Source: JAEUMD01 sp050250815
Lineage (GTDB): Bacteria; Pseudomonadota; Alphaproteobacteria; Rhizobiales; Hyphomicrobiaceae
Direction of reading: 5' to 3'
Assembly (NCBI GenBank): GCA_050250815.1
Contig: JBFWNY010000015.1
Span: 24,817 to 88,816, forward strand
DNA length: 64,000 bases
The notes under the pieces are model-generated. The model was not told the origin of the DNA. It saw only the letters and a program-made list of their open reading frames with translations, and did no database searches. This document shows, one piece after another, positions 1 to 9,755 of the stretch. Both the position numbers and the translations under genes were made by a program. The first letter of the stretch is position 1; each line of letters begins with the position of its first letter.

Positions 1-181
1 GCGTGTCGTTGAACACCATCGCATCGCCAGGGGCCAGCAGGTCCGGCAGATCGCGCACGCCGAGGTCTTGCGGAGCAGCACCCGGCCGCACCACGAGCAG
101 ACGAGCGGCATCGCGCGGGCGCGCCGGATGCAACGCTATCAGTTCCTCGGGTAGCTCGAAATCAAACAGGTCGGTGCGCAT
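1..181 (-). CDS. queA: QueA, tRNA ribosyltransferase-isomerase (5' part only)
   Basis: This is the N-terminal 60 residues of S-adenosylmethionine:tRNA ribosyltransferase-isomerase, which builds epoxyqueuosine on the queuosine precursor in tRNA anticodons. The translation opens MRTDLFDFELPEELIALHPA and continues with the family-typical stretches RDAARLLV, VRDLPDLL and PGDAMVFNDT. The ATG is 16 bases downstream of the DUF423 gene, so it is the last visible gene of the coaD-to-queA operon. The gene runs off the left window edge. Confidence 0.9.
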   Translation of the reverse strand, partial: MRTDLFDFELPEELIALHPARPRDAARLLVVRPGAAPQDLGVRDLPDLLAPGDAMVFNDT

Positions 182-197
182 GGCAGCCGGACTTGCG

Positions 198-578
198 CTA
201 TTTCGCTGCGGCGCGCAACTCGAGAATGGCGGCCAGCATCGCCATCGCCCAGCCCGCGATCATGCCGCTGCCGCCAATCGGTGCGGCCATCGGAAACAGG
301 CGCTGTCCCGCGAAGGCCCGCAGTGCGATGTCGCCGGCGAAAAGTGCCGTGCCGGAGAGCAGTAGAATGGTTGCAAACAGCCATGCCGCAGGTGCCCGGC
401 AGCGCGTCGCCAGAGCGATCAGGCCCAGCGCCGCAGCGGCGTGCATCACCATGAATTGAGCCGCGGTGACGAGGGCCGTATCGCTGACGCGATGAGCTGC
501 TGCTGCCCCCAGCCCTACGCCGATTGCACCCATCGTGGCCGCAGCCGCGACCAGAACCCATCGTGCGGTCTCGCTCAT
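198..578 (-). CDS. DUF423 family membrane protein
   Basis: The 126-residue protein has about four hydrophobic helices and the look of the DUF423/YgdD family: an early Gly/Ala-rich GVGLGAAAAH segment, a central FMVMHAAAALGLIAL helix and a final helix ending in a short charged tail. It is an inner-membrane protein of unknown function. Its ATG overlaps the stop of the TlpA-like gene in an ATGA, so the two are translationally coupled. queA follows after 16 bases. Confidence 0.85.
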   Translation of the reverse strand: MSETARWVLVAAAATMGAIGVGLGAAAAHRVSDTALVTAAQFMVMHAAAALGLIALATRCRAPAAWLFATILLLSGTALFAGDIALRAFAGQRLFPMAAPIGGSGMIAGWAMAMLAAILELRAAAK

Positions 579-1177
579 TTCGCACCCGCCTCCCTGGCGC
601 TGTCATCGCGAGCGAGCGCGCGGATCTGATCCAGGATGGCCGGGTCGGCCCAATCCCGCTCGCCAATCGCCCGCAGCACCTGCCGACCCTGCCGATCGAC
701 GACGAATGTCGTGGGCAGGCCGATCGTCCCCCACGCCCGGGAGACGGCGCCGCTCTTGTCGATGAGAACGGGGAACGTCACCGCCATGTCGGCTAGAAAA
801 GTCCAGATCTGGTCGGCATCGCCGCCCACGTGAACACCGATCATCACAGCGTCGTCACCCAGCAGCTCGGATGCGCGCTGCATCGAGGGGATCTCCGCGC
901 GGCACGGCGGGCACCACGTCGCCCAAAAATTGACGATGAGAACACGGCCGGCAAGAGCATCGAGCGATTGGGATCCACCGTCGAGGTCGCTCAGCTCGAA
1001 GCCGGGCGCCGAAGGCGTGCCGGGCATCGGTTGCAGGAGCATTGCTGTCGCATTGCATGGTGCGGACGACAGCCCCAGAAGCGGGGGGCTCACAGCGATT
1101 GCGAAGGCCGCCGTGATCGCTTCCCGGCGTGACAGTCGAAAGGACCGAACGCCACCATGCAGTCGCAAACCTCTCAT
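575..1177 (-). CDS. TlpA-like thioredoxin-fold protein
   Basis: The 200-residue protein belongs to the TlpA/ResA group of periplasmic thiol-disulfide oxidoreductases, which reduce or transfer disulfides, for example in cytochrome c maturation. The active site WCPPC is at residues 88-92, with the cis-proline segment GLPTTFVVD further on. An arginine-rich N-terminus (RLSRREA) followed by a hydrophobic stretch suggests a Tat- or Sec-type signal. I chose the ATG at 1177 because it overlaps the upstream stop as ATGA and has GGAG 8 bases before it; a GTG at 1186 is the alternative. The partner protein is not evident. Confidence 0.88.
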   Translation of the reverse strand: MRGLRLHGGVRSFRLSRREAITAAFAIAVSPPLLGLSSAPCNATAMLLQPMPGTPSAPGFELSDLDGGSQSLDALAGRVLIVNFWATWCPPCRAEIPSMQRASELLGDDAVMIGVHVGGDADQIWTFLADMAVTFPVLIDKSGAVSRAWGTIGLPTTFVVDRQGRQVLRAIGERDWADPAILDQIRALARDDSAREAGAK

Positions 1178-1770
1178 GATGCACACTCCAGCCCATCGAT
1201 CCGGTGGCGATGCAGCTGTCCGTCGTGCCGCCAGGAGACATCGAGAGAGAAGCGCGTTCCTGGGGGCAACCCCGGGGTGATGAAACCCCAGTTGTGATCG
1301 ATTGGCGCGAAGACCTGCTCGGCCGGGAACAGCGCCCAGTGGAAGGCCACAGCTGGCGCGCCCACCAACCCGCGGCCTTGCCAGATGCGGTCCCAGTCGG
1401 CACGGACCAGCGGCGGAGACTCATCCCTGCCTTCGGCGAGAACGCGCCATTCCGTGAGCAGGACTCTGATCTCGGGCCCGCCAGCGCTTCCGTACGCGTT
1501 GCCAATGGCGGACCGATGGATGCATCCAGTGGCAAACGCAAAATCGGCGTCCGCCGCATCGAAGCCACGGCCCAGAATGAAGGCACGTGCCTGCTCTCGC
1601 GTGAGCGGGGCCAGTTCCAGCTTCAGGCCGTCACGCTCGATACGGTGTACGGCAGCGTCACCCTGCCCCGCCGCGACGGAGGGCGACAGGCTGGCGACAA
1701 CAACCAGGACCGTCTGCAAGGCATGCAATCTCGAAAGTTGCAGCCGGGCTCTATGACGGAGTCCGCCCAC
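1174..1770 (-). CDS. Secreted protein of unknown function
   Basis: The 198-residue protein starts at a GTG that shares one base with the cyclophilin stop codon (TAGTG). The first 35 residues contain a hydrophobic stretch (TVLVVVASLSPSVAAGQG) consistent with a Sec signal peptide cleaved near AAG-Q. The mature part has tryptophans and a central segment DWDRIWQGRGLVG but no motif I recognise. Its place between two cyclophilins and a TlpA-like thioredoxin suggests a periplasmic protein handled with those folding and redox factors, which is inference only. Confidence 0.7.
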   Translation of the reverse strand: MGGLRHRARLQLSRLHALQTVLVVVASLSPSVAAGQGDAAVHRIERDGLKLELAPLTREQARAFILGRGFDAADADFAFATGCIHRSAIGNAYGSAGGPEIRVLLTEWRVLAEGRDESPPLVRADWDRIWQGRGLVGAPAVAFHWALFPAEQVFAPIDHNWGFITPGLPPGTRFSLDVSWRHDGQLHRHRIDGLECAS

Positions 1771-2249
1771 TACTTCGCGACGTCGGCTGCGACCTTTACC
1801 GAAACCATCTTGTCAGGATTGCTCACCGGTTCGCCGCGCTTGATCTTGTCAACGCTTTCCATGCCTTCGATGACCTTGCCCCAGACGGTGTACTGCTTGT
1901 CGAGGAAACGGGCGTCGTCGAAGCAGATGAAGAACTGGCTGTTGGCCGAATTGGGGTTGGAGGCACGCGCCATCGATGCGGTGCCGCGAACATGCGGCTC
2001 GGCGTTGAATTCAGCCGGCAGGTTGGGATAGCTGGAGCCACCGGTGCCACGCCCCTGCGGGCACCCCGTCTGCGCCATGAAGCCGTCGATGACGCGATGG
2101 AAGACGATGCCGTCGTAGAAGCCCTCGCGCACCAGCTGCTTGATGCGCTCGACATGCTTGGGTGCAAGGTCGGGACGCATGGCGACGACGACGCGCCCCT
2201 TGGTCGTCTCGATGATCAGCGTGTTCTCCGGATCCTTGATCTCGGCCAT
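1770..2249 (-). CDS. Cyclophilin-type peptidyl-prolyl isomerase, cytoplasmic
   Basis: The 159-residue protein is a single cyclophilin domain that catalyses cis-trans isomerisation of prolyl bonds. The catalytic core is plain: GIVFHRVIDGFMAQTGCPQG around residues 50-70 (the active-site Arg is in FHRV), then NSANSQFFIC and the FLDKQYTVWGKVIEGM segment. It has no signal peptide, unlike the cyclophilin immediately upstream, so it is the cytoplasmic partner of a tandem pair. The next gene starts inside its stop codon. Confidence 0.93.
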   Translation of the reverse strand: MAEIKDPENTLIIETTKGRVVVAMRPDLAPKHVERIKQLVREGFYDGIVFHRVIDGFMAQTGCPQGRGTGGSSYPNLPAEFNAEPHVRGTASMARASNPNSANSQFFICFDDARFLDKQYTVWGKVIEGMESVDKIKRGEPVSNPDKMVSVKVAADVAK

Positions 2250-2322
2250 ATCAGCGTTCCTTCGCTCGTAAATCGGGCTTTCTCGAATAGGGCACGTTCC
2301 AGCGCGGCGCAGCGCGGGACGC

Positions 2323-2907
2323 CTACTTCTTGACGTCGGCGAGCACCGACATCTTGACGATCTTGTCGGGGTTGGCGACCGAGCCGCTATTGGGCTCCCC
2401 CTTCTTCAGGTTGTCGATGTGGGTCATGCCTTCGACCACCTTGCCGAACACGGTGTATTGGCCGTTGAGGTGCGGCGTGTGCGTGAAGCAGATGAAGAAC
2501 TGGCTGTTGGCGCTGTCCGGATTGGGCGTGCGTGCCGCGCCGATCGTCCCGCGCTCGAAGGGCGTGGGCGTGAACTCCGCCTTGAGGTCGGGGTACTTGG
2601 ATCCACCCGCGCCGGTGCCGGTCGGGTCGCCGGTCTGGGCCATGAAGCCGGCGATGACGCGATGGAAGACGATACCGTTGTAGAAGCCCTCCCGCGTCAG
2701 CTTCTTCACCCGTTCGACGTGTCGGGGCGCGATGTCGGGGCGCAACGCGATCGTCACCTTGCCCGTCTTGAGCTCCATGACGAGCGTGTTCTCCGGGTCG
2801 AGTTCGACGGCGCGTGCCGCGCCCGAAGCGAGCATCGGTGCGACAATGACGGCGGCGATTGCGAAAAGACGCGCGAGCGGCTGGATCAAGGAGATTGCTC
2901 CATTCAT
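2323..2907 (-). CDS. Cyclophilin-type peptidyl-prolyl isomerase, secreted
   Basis: This is a cyclophilin of 194 residues with an N-terminal signal peptide (ARLFAIAAVIVAPMLASGAARA, residues about 11-32). It is therefore a periplasmic prolyl isomerase. Active-site segments are GIVFHRVIAGFMAQTGDPTG and NSANSQFFICFTHTPHLNGQ. I placed the start at the ATG at 2907 directly before the signal peptide; a longer reading to 3009 adds a Pro/Ala-rich leader with no signal character. It lies between coaD and its cytoplasmic paralogue, a common Hyphomicrobiales order. Confidence 0.92.
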   Translation of the reverse strand: MNGAISLIQPLARLFAIAAVIVAPMLASGAARAVELDPENTLVMELKTGKVTIALRPDIAPRHVERVKKLTREGFYNGIVFHRVIAGFMAQTGDPTGTGAGGSKYPDLKAEFTPTPFERGTIGAARTPNPDSANSQFFICFTHTPHLNGQYTVFGKVVEGMTHIDNLKKGEPNSGSVANPDKIVKMSVLADVKK

Positions 2908-3065
2908 GGGATTGGCGATGCGGATACTCGCCTTGAAGCGCCCTCTTATGGCTGCATTCGGGCCAGCGTCAACCGCCCGGCCCGCCGCCGGGCCGCCGGC
3001 GACGGGCACTCCGGCTGCAAACGGCCCCGCCTCGAACTACCCCGACCGGCCTCCCGCACGCCGGA

Positions 3066-3560
3066 TCAACCCTTCTTGGCCACGAGCTTCCGCGCAACGG
3101 CCGGAGAGACGAAATGGCTCGCATCCCCGCCCATGGCCGCGATCTGGCGGACGAGATTTGCGGCGATGTGGCGCACAGCGGGGCTAGCGGCCACGAACAC
3201 GGTCTCGATGTCCGGCGCCATTTCACCGTTCATTCCGGCCATCTGCATCTCGTAGTCGAAATCCGTGCCATCCCGCAGCCCGCGAAAGATCACGCTGGCC
3301 CCCGCCCGGCGCGCGGCGCTGACGGCCAGATCATCGAAGGTTTCGATCTGAATGACCGTGCCGGTGGACTTGGCCACCGACTTCGTCTCGGCAGCAAGCA
3401 TGGTGCGGCGCTCGTCCGCTGAGAACATCGGCCGCTTGGCCGGGTGTACCCCGATCCCGATGACGAGCTTGTCGACGAGGCGTGCCGCCCGCCGGATAAT
3501 GTCCGTATGGCCGAGCGTCACGGGATCGAACGAGCCCGAGTAATAACCGATGCGGGACAT
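3066..3560 (-). CDS. coaD: Phosphopantetheine adenylyltransferase
   Basis: CoaD transfers AMP from ATP to 4'-phosphopantetheine, the penultimate step of coenzyme A synthesis, in the cytoplasm. At 164 residues the protein has the usual length. The nucleotidyltransferase signature YSGSFDPVTLGHTDII (residues 7-22, with the TxGH histidine) and the later GLRDGTDFDYEMQMAGMN stretch are diagnostic. It is the first gene of the minus-strand operon that runs to queA and is transcribed away from the SoxW-like gene. Confidence 0.96.
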   Translation of the reverse strand: MSRIGYYSGSFDPVTLGHTDIIRRAARLVDKLVIGIGVHPAKRPMFSADERRTMLAAETKSVAKSTGTVIQIETFDDLAVSAARRAGASVIFRGLRDGTDFDYEMQMAGMNGEMAPDIETVFVAASPAVRHIAANLVRQIAAMGGDASHFVSPAVARKLVAKKG

Positions 3561-3707
3561 CCTGCATGCCTCGTCGTGGATTGGCGTGAGCGTGGCCCCC
3601 GGACTGACGATGGGCCGGCGCGCGTTAGGCGGACCACCTATCTAGCTGGGCTCGGCCAGCGGGACAACGCCGCCGCGCGGGCCACCGAGCGCGTCCTTGC
3701 GCCCTGC

Positions 3708-3729
3708 GTCCGACGTGCTAGCGTCGGAC
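3708..3729. repeat. Inverted repeat between coaD and SoxW-like gene
   Basis: GTCCGACG at 3708-3715 is matched by CGTCGGAC at 3722-3729 around a 6-base centre. The perfect 8-bp arms lie 76 bases before the thioredoxin ATG and 148 bases before the coaD start. They could be an operator or a hairpin; nothing in the sequence decides between these. Confidence 0.4.
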
Positions 3730-3804
3730 CTGGTTGCCTGAAATCCAGGCTGGCGCGGCTCGACGTGCCTGCCACACCGGTGCCTTGGGCCCCAGGAGGA
3801 ACGC

Positions 3805-4440
3805 ATGCTCGACCGCCGCAAGCTGCTCGCACTGCCGGCAGGCATGGCCGGCGCTGCCACGCTCCATCGCCTCTCTCCCCTGCCCGCGGTCGCCGATACT
3901 GCAGCCGTCAAGCTCAACGACGACGGCCTGCACGTTCAGCCCTGGTTCGAGAACACATTCCTCGATCTCAAGGAGGACCACGCCGACGCCACCGCCAAAG
4001 GCAAGCATCTCGTCGTGTTCTTCGAGCAGCGCGGCTGCCCCTACTGCGGCGAGATGCACAAGGTCAATCTCTCCAGGCCCGAGATCGCCGACTACATCAA
4101 GACCAATTTCTACGCCCTGCAAATCAACATGTACGGAGCTCGCAAGGTCACCGATTTCGATGGCACGGAACTGGAGGAGCGCAAGCTCGCCGAGCGCTGG
4201 CGCGTCAACTTCACGCCGTCCCTGGTGTTCTTCCCTCAGGAGGCGTCGGAGGTCATCGGCAAGTCGGGACGTGACGCTGAGGCCTGGCGCCTCATGGGCT
4301 ACTGGAAGCCGTTCCATTTCCTCGGCACCCTCGTCTACGTCAAGACCGGGGCCTACAAGACGGAACCAAACTTCCAGCACTGGCTGTCGGAATACCGCGA
4401 GAAGCTGAGAGCGGAGGGCAAGGACGTGTCGCTCTGGTAG
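3805..4440 (+). CDS. SoxW-like thioredoxin-fold protein (copy 1)
   Basis: The 211-residue exported thioredoxin-fold protein has its redox motif CPYC at residues 78-81, within FFEQRGCPYCGEMH. The N-terminus DRRKLLALPAGMAGAATLH resembles a Tat-type signal. The cis-proline region is NFTPSLVFF. It is closely similar to the thioredoxin encoded at 35046-35753, including shared VTDFDG and KLAERW segments, so the two are paralogues. Family knowledge places such proteins with Sox-type sulfur oxidation or thiol recycling, but no sox genes are visible here. AGGAGG just before the ATG supports the start. Confidence 0.8.
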   Translation: MLDRRKLLALPAGMAGAATLHRLSPLPAVADTAAVKLNDDGLHVQPWFENTFLDLKEDHADATAKGKHLVVFFEQRGCPYCGEMHKVNLSRPEIADYIKTNFYALQINMYGARKVTDFDGTELEERKLAERWRVNFTPSLVFFPQEASEVIGKSGRDAEAWRLMGYWKPFHFLGTLVYVKTGAYKTEPNFQHWLSEYREKLRAEGKDVSLW

Positions 4441-4491
4441 GACGCGCCGCCACCGCCCTCAACACTCCAAACGCCACGCGACCCAAACAAA

Positions 4492-4515
4492 ACGGCCCGG
4501 ATCTCTCCGGGCCGT
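4492..4515. terminator. Bidirectional terminator between SoxW-like gene and ompW
   Basis: ACGGCCCGGA at 4492-4501 and TCCGGGCCGT at 4506-4515 form a perfect 10-bp stem with a TCTC loop. Read on the minus strand the stem is followed by a T-rich run (TTTTGTTT), giving a strong terminator for the OmpW gene. On the plus strand it lies 51 bases after the thioredoxin stop. Confidence 0.8.
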
Positions 4516-4546
4516 TCGTGCAGTGATTGGGAGGGAGAACGCGTGC

Positions 4547-5233
4547 TCACTTCAGCGGTTCAGTGTAGCGCGGTCCGAACAGGTTGAAGCGGTAGCCCAG
4601 GTTGACGCTGATCAGCCACGGATCGATGTCGACCTCGCCGCGCAGGCCAGCCGTGGTCCAGTGAACTTCGGTGTCGATCCAGACCTTCTTCACGTCAGCG
4701 TTGAGGTACCAGCCGCCGCCCATCTCGACGTCGACACCGGCCTGCAGCGCGAAGCCGAATGCGTCATCGATGTTCACGTTGCCGTAGGCAGACTTCTCGT
4801 TGAAGAAGTGGATCCACTGCACGCCAGCGCCGACGTAGGGCTTGAATCCGCGGAAGCTGTCAAAGTGATACTGCAGCGTGACGATCGGCGGGAACACCCA
4901 GAAGTCTGCAACCTCTCCCAGAGGGGCGATCGTGCCCTTGGCGTCGGCGTTCAGCTTGGCAAAGCAGCAGAAGAGCTCAGCGGCGAGGTTCTTGTTGAAG
5001 AAATAGGTCAGCGTCGCAGACGGAATGACGACAGTGTTCACTTCGCCGTCGGAACCCGGGATCAGACCGCCCGGAACAGCGAACACATCTGCACTCGAGT
5101 CCGGTGCCACGACCGTGCCACCGAGCCGCACCATGAAGTCGCCACTGTAGTCTCCGGCGGCGGCCGGAGCGGCGCCGGTGTAGGTCACAGCGGCCATCGC
5201 GGCAGCGGCAACGAGCATTTTAATCTTCTGCAT
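4547..5233 (-). CDS. OmpW-family outer membrane protein
   Basis: This is an outer-membrane beta-barrel of 228 residues in the OmpW family, channels for small hydrophobic molecules. A signal peptide (MLVAAAAMAAVTYTGAAPAAAG) is followed by FMVRLGGTVVAPD, a typical first strand, and by repeated alternating-hydrophobic strands such as PIVTLQYHFD and KPYVGAGVQWIHFF. The protein ends with the strand LISVNLGYRFNLFG. The start at 5233 has GGGGGA six bases upstream; a second ATG two codons earlier directly abuts that site and is less likely. Its upstream region holds two FNR-type boxes. Confidence 0.87.
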   Translation of the reverse strand: MQKIKMLVAAAAMAAVTYTGAAPAAAGDYSGDFMVRLGGTVVAPDSSADVFAVPGGLIPGSDGEVNTVVIPSATLTYFFNKNLAAELFCCFAKLNADAKGTIAPLGEVADFWVFPPIVTLQYHFDSFRGFKPYVGAGVQWIHFFNEKSAYGNVNIDDAFGFALQAGVDVEMGGGWYLNADVKKVWIDTEVHWTTAGLRGEVDIDPWLISVNLGYRFNLFGPRYTEPLK

Positions 5234-5412
5234 GTCCATTCCCCCGTGTGCGGCTGACCGTGTTTGGAGTGTCCCCACCGTCCAGCCCGAATACACAACC
5301 TTAATGGCGTGTCCTGACCGACTGTGGCGAGCAAAACCCGGCGACCGCATCTGACGGACATCAGCCCGCATTCGCAGGCACTTGCGTTGTTGCGCGCCGG
5401 TCACGGAAAATG

Positions 5413-5426
5413 TTGACCGAGATCAA
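5413..5426. promoter_or_regulatory. FNR/FixK-type box 1 (TTGACCGAGATCAA)
   Basis: The sequence matches the FNR/FixK consensus TTGAT-N4-ATCAA at nine of ten specified positions. It is centred about 186 bases upstream of the ompW start and 271 bases upstream of the regulator start. The family rule is established; occupancy is inference. Confidence 0.6.
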
Positions 5427-5593
5427 CCAATGGCGTCCGAAAGTCGAGCTGCTACTGAATTTCTGGTGGCTAAAACCGCTGCCGTCGGCGACTCGGCGAA
5501 CACGTACGCTCAGACCGCGTGCCTCTCGATTGACCAAATGAAATTCCCTTTGCCTCGACTTTGGTCATGAAAATTGTCGCACGTCCCGTCTCG

Positions 5594-5607
5594 TTGATCG
5601 GCATCAA
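5594..5607. promoter_or_regulatory. FNR/FixK-type box 2, perfect palindrome
   Basis: TTGATCGGCATCAA is an exact match to TTGAT-N4-ATCAA. It lies 83 bases upstream of the ATG of the Crp/Fnr gene, where either activation or autoregulation would be possible. Confidence 0.72.
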
Positions 5608-5690
5608 GGTCATTTCCGCATCGCACAACAAGTGTGTCTCTCCGCGCGGCGCAGCACATATGCAGGCCGCACCGCGTTATGGAGCGCACG

Positions 5691-6425
5691 ATGATGACTG
5701 CTCGAAAGATCAGTTCGGCGCCTCAACAGGGCGACCGAACAGAAAAGCCACGCACCGAGGTGCCGCTGGAATTGCTCGATGGCGGGACGACGATCACGCT
5801 ACGTCCGCGCCAGCGACTGTCCATCTCGGGGTCCGAAGATATTCTCTACATCGTCACGGACGGTGTGCTGCTGCTCGACTGCATGCCGGGGTCCGATAGC
5901 CGCCAGATCGTCGACCTGTTCTATCGGGGCGATATGATTCGTCCGGATTTCGCCCCGGGGCTGCCGGGGCTCGGGCTACTTGCTGCCGGGCGCGCGGAGG
6001 TCTGCCGGCTCGGCCGGCGCAAGCTCGACGCGCTGCTAGCGGCAAACGCGGAACTCGCCACGTGGTGTCTGCGCCGCACGGCCGATCAGGTCCGCCGGCG
6101 TCTCGCGCATATTGCGGCAATCGGCGTTCTGAAAGGCGAGGAACGGCTTGCCACCGTACTGGTCGAACTCGCGCTGCGCATGGGCGAGCCGGGCTACGAG
6201 AACGCCCGCACGTTCGACATGGCGCTGTCACGCACCGACCTGGCGGACTATCTTTCGCTCAATGCCGATACGCTGAGCCGCATCATGTCGCGGTTGCGGC
6301 AGTCGGGCGTGCTGGGTACGGCCGGGCGCGGGCGCGCCTACACACCCAGCTTCCCGGCGCTTTGCGCGCTGTCGCCGATCGCCGACACGGTGAAGGCCCT
6401 GCACGGCGGCTCGGTCGGGCCCTGA
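5691..6425 (+). CDS. Crp/Fnr-family transcriptional regulator
   Basis: The 244-residue protein has an N-terminal cyclic-nucleotide-binding-type sensor fold and a C-terminal winged helix. The recognition helix LSLNADTLSRIMSRLRQSGV carries D-x-x-S-R where FNR has E-x-x-S-R, the residues that read TTGAT half-sites. There is no N-terminal cysteine cluster, so it is closer to FixK/Dnr types than to oxygen-sensing FNR. I chose the ATG at 5691 because GGAG precedes it by six bases; ATGs at 5679 and 5694 are alternatives. The FNR-type boxes upstream make autoregulation and control of ompW plausible. Confidence 0.88.
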   Translation: MMTARKISSAPQQGDRTEKPRTEVPLELLDGGTTITLRPRQRLSISGSEDILYIVTDGVLLLDCMPGSDSRQIVDLFYRGDMIRPDFAPGLPGLGLLAAGRAEVCRLGRRKLDALLAANAELATWCLRRTADQVRRRLAHIAAIGVLKGEERLATVLVELALRMGEPGYENARTFDMALSRTDLADYLSLNADTLSRIMSRLRQSGVLGTAGRGRAYTPSFPALCALSPIADTVKALHGGSVGP

Positions 6426-6501
6426 GGCCCGCTCACCATGACCCCGTTGCTTCACGATCTACGGCACTTCGGTCCGCAGTACGTCGGTCCGTAGTTGGTA
6501 G

Positions 6502-6547
6502 GGTGCGCAAGCGCACCTCGGTCAGCACTGTCACCCGGTGCTGACCG
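6502..6547. terminator. Paired hairpins between convergent crp-type gene and gyrA
   Basis: Two adjacent perfect stems lie between convergent genes. GGTGCGC (6502-6508) pairs with GCGCACC (6511-6517), and CGGTCAGCAC (6519-6528) pairs with GTGCTGACCG (6538-6547). Neither has a T tract, so a role in termination is likely from position rather than from canonical structure. Confidence 0.5.
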
Positions 6548-6622
6548 GATTGGCATGCATCATCCAGCCGGCGCCAAGGCGCCGAGCCCCCGGCACCCCG
6601 CCCATCCCTGTCGGTCAGCCTA

Positions 6623-9397
<2,775 letters not shown>

Positions 9398-9453
9398 CTG
9401 GTCCCGCCTGATCGACGCCGCGCCACTTCGACAAGCGATTGCGCGCGACGCAT

Positions 9454-9482
9454 TGAGCGCACGCTTATGGGGCGTGCGCTCA
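9454..9482. repeat. Perfect 11-bp inverted repeat upstream of gyrA
   Basis: TGAGCGCACGC at 9454-9464 pairs perfectly with GCGTGCGCTCA at 9472-9482 around a 7-base loop. It lies 57 bases before the gyrA start codon, so it is either in the leader transcript or at the promoter. There is no T tract after it on either strand. Confidence 0.6.
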
Positions 9483-9515
9483 TGGTTTGAATCGGTCTGC
9501 CCAGCAATCTACCAA

Positions 9516-9539
9516 GGCGTTGCCGCAGTGCGCAACGCC
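9516..9539. repeat. Second inverted repeat upstream of gyrA
   Basis: GGCGTTGC at 9516-9523 pairs perfectly with GCAACGCC at 9532-9539 around an 8-base loop. It is 34 bases further from gyrA than the 9454-9482 repeat. Confidence 0.45.
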
Positions 9540-9755
9540 AGGGCGGAGGCGCCTCAGAACTCCATGATTTCTCGATGGAAAATTCCGCGAGGATGAGATC
9601 GCCATGCGTCCGCAGCATCGCCAAGACCGCAATTGGCCGCACACGGGTGACTTGTTCTGGACACAACGACGGACTATGTGCCTGCCCGGACGGCGGCCAC
9701 AATGTGCCGGCCGCAACGGGGCGCCACGCGCCGCATGTTTGGGACGGATACAGCC

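Larger units (their letters stand above)
5234..5690. other. Divergent promoter region, ompW / crp-fnr gene
   Basis: The 457-bp gap between the divergent OmpW and Crp/Fnr genes is locally AT-richer than its surroundings and holds two FNR/FixK-type palindromes, annotated separately. No convincing gene was seen in it. Confidence 0.7.
9398..9755. other. Divergent intergenic region gyrA / PRC-barrel gene
   Basis: This 358-bp gap separates two divergent genes and must hold both promoters. It contains two strong inverted repeats, at 9454-9482 and 9516-9539. No gene is convincing here. Confidence 0.6.
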
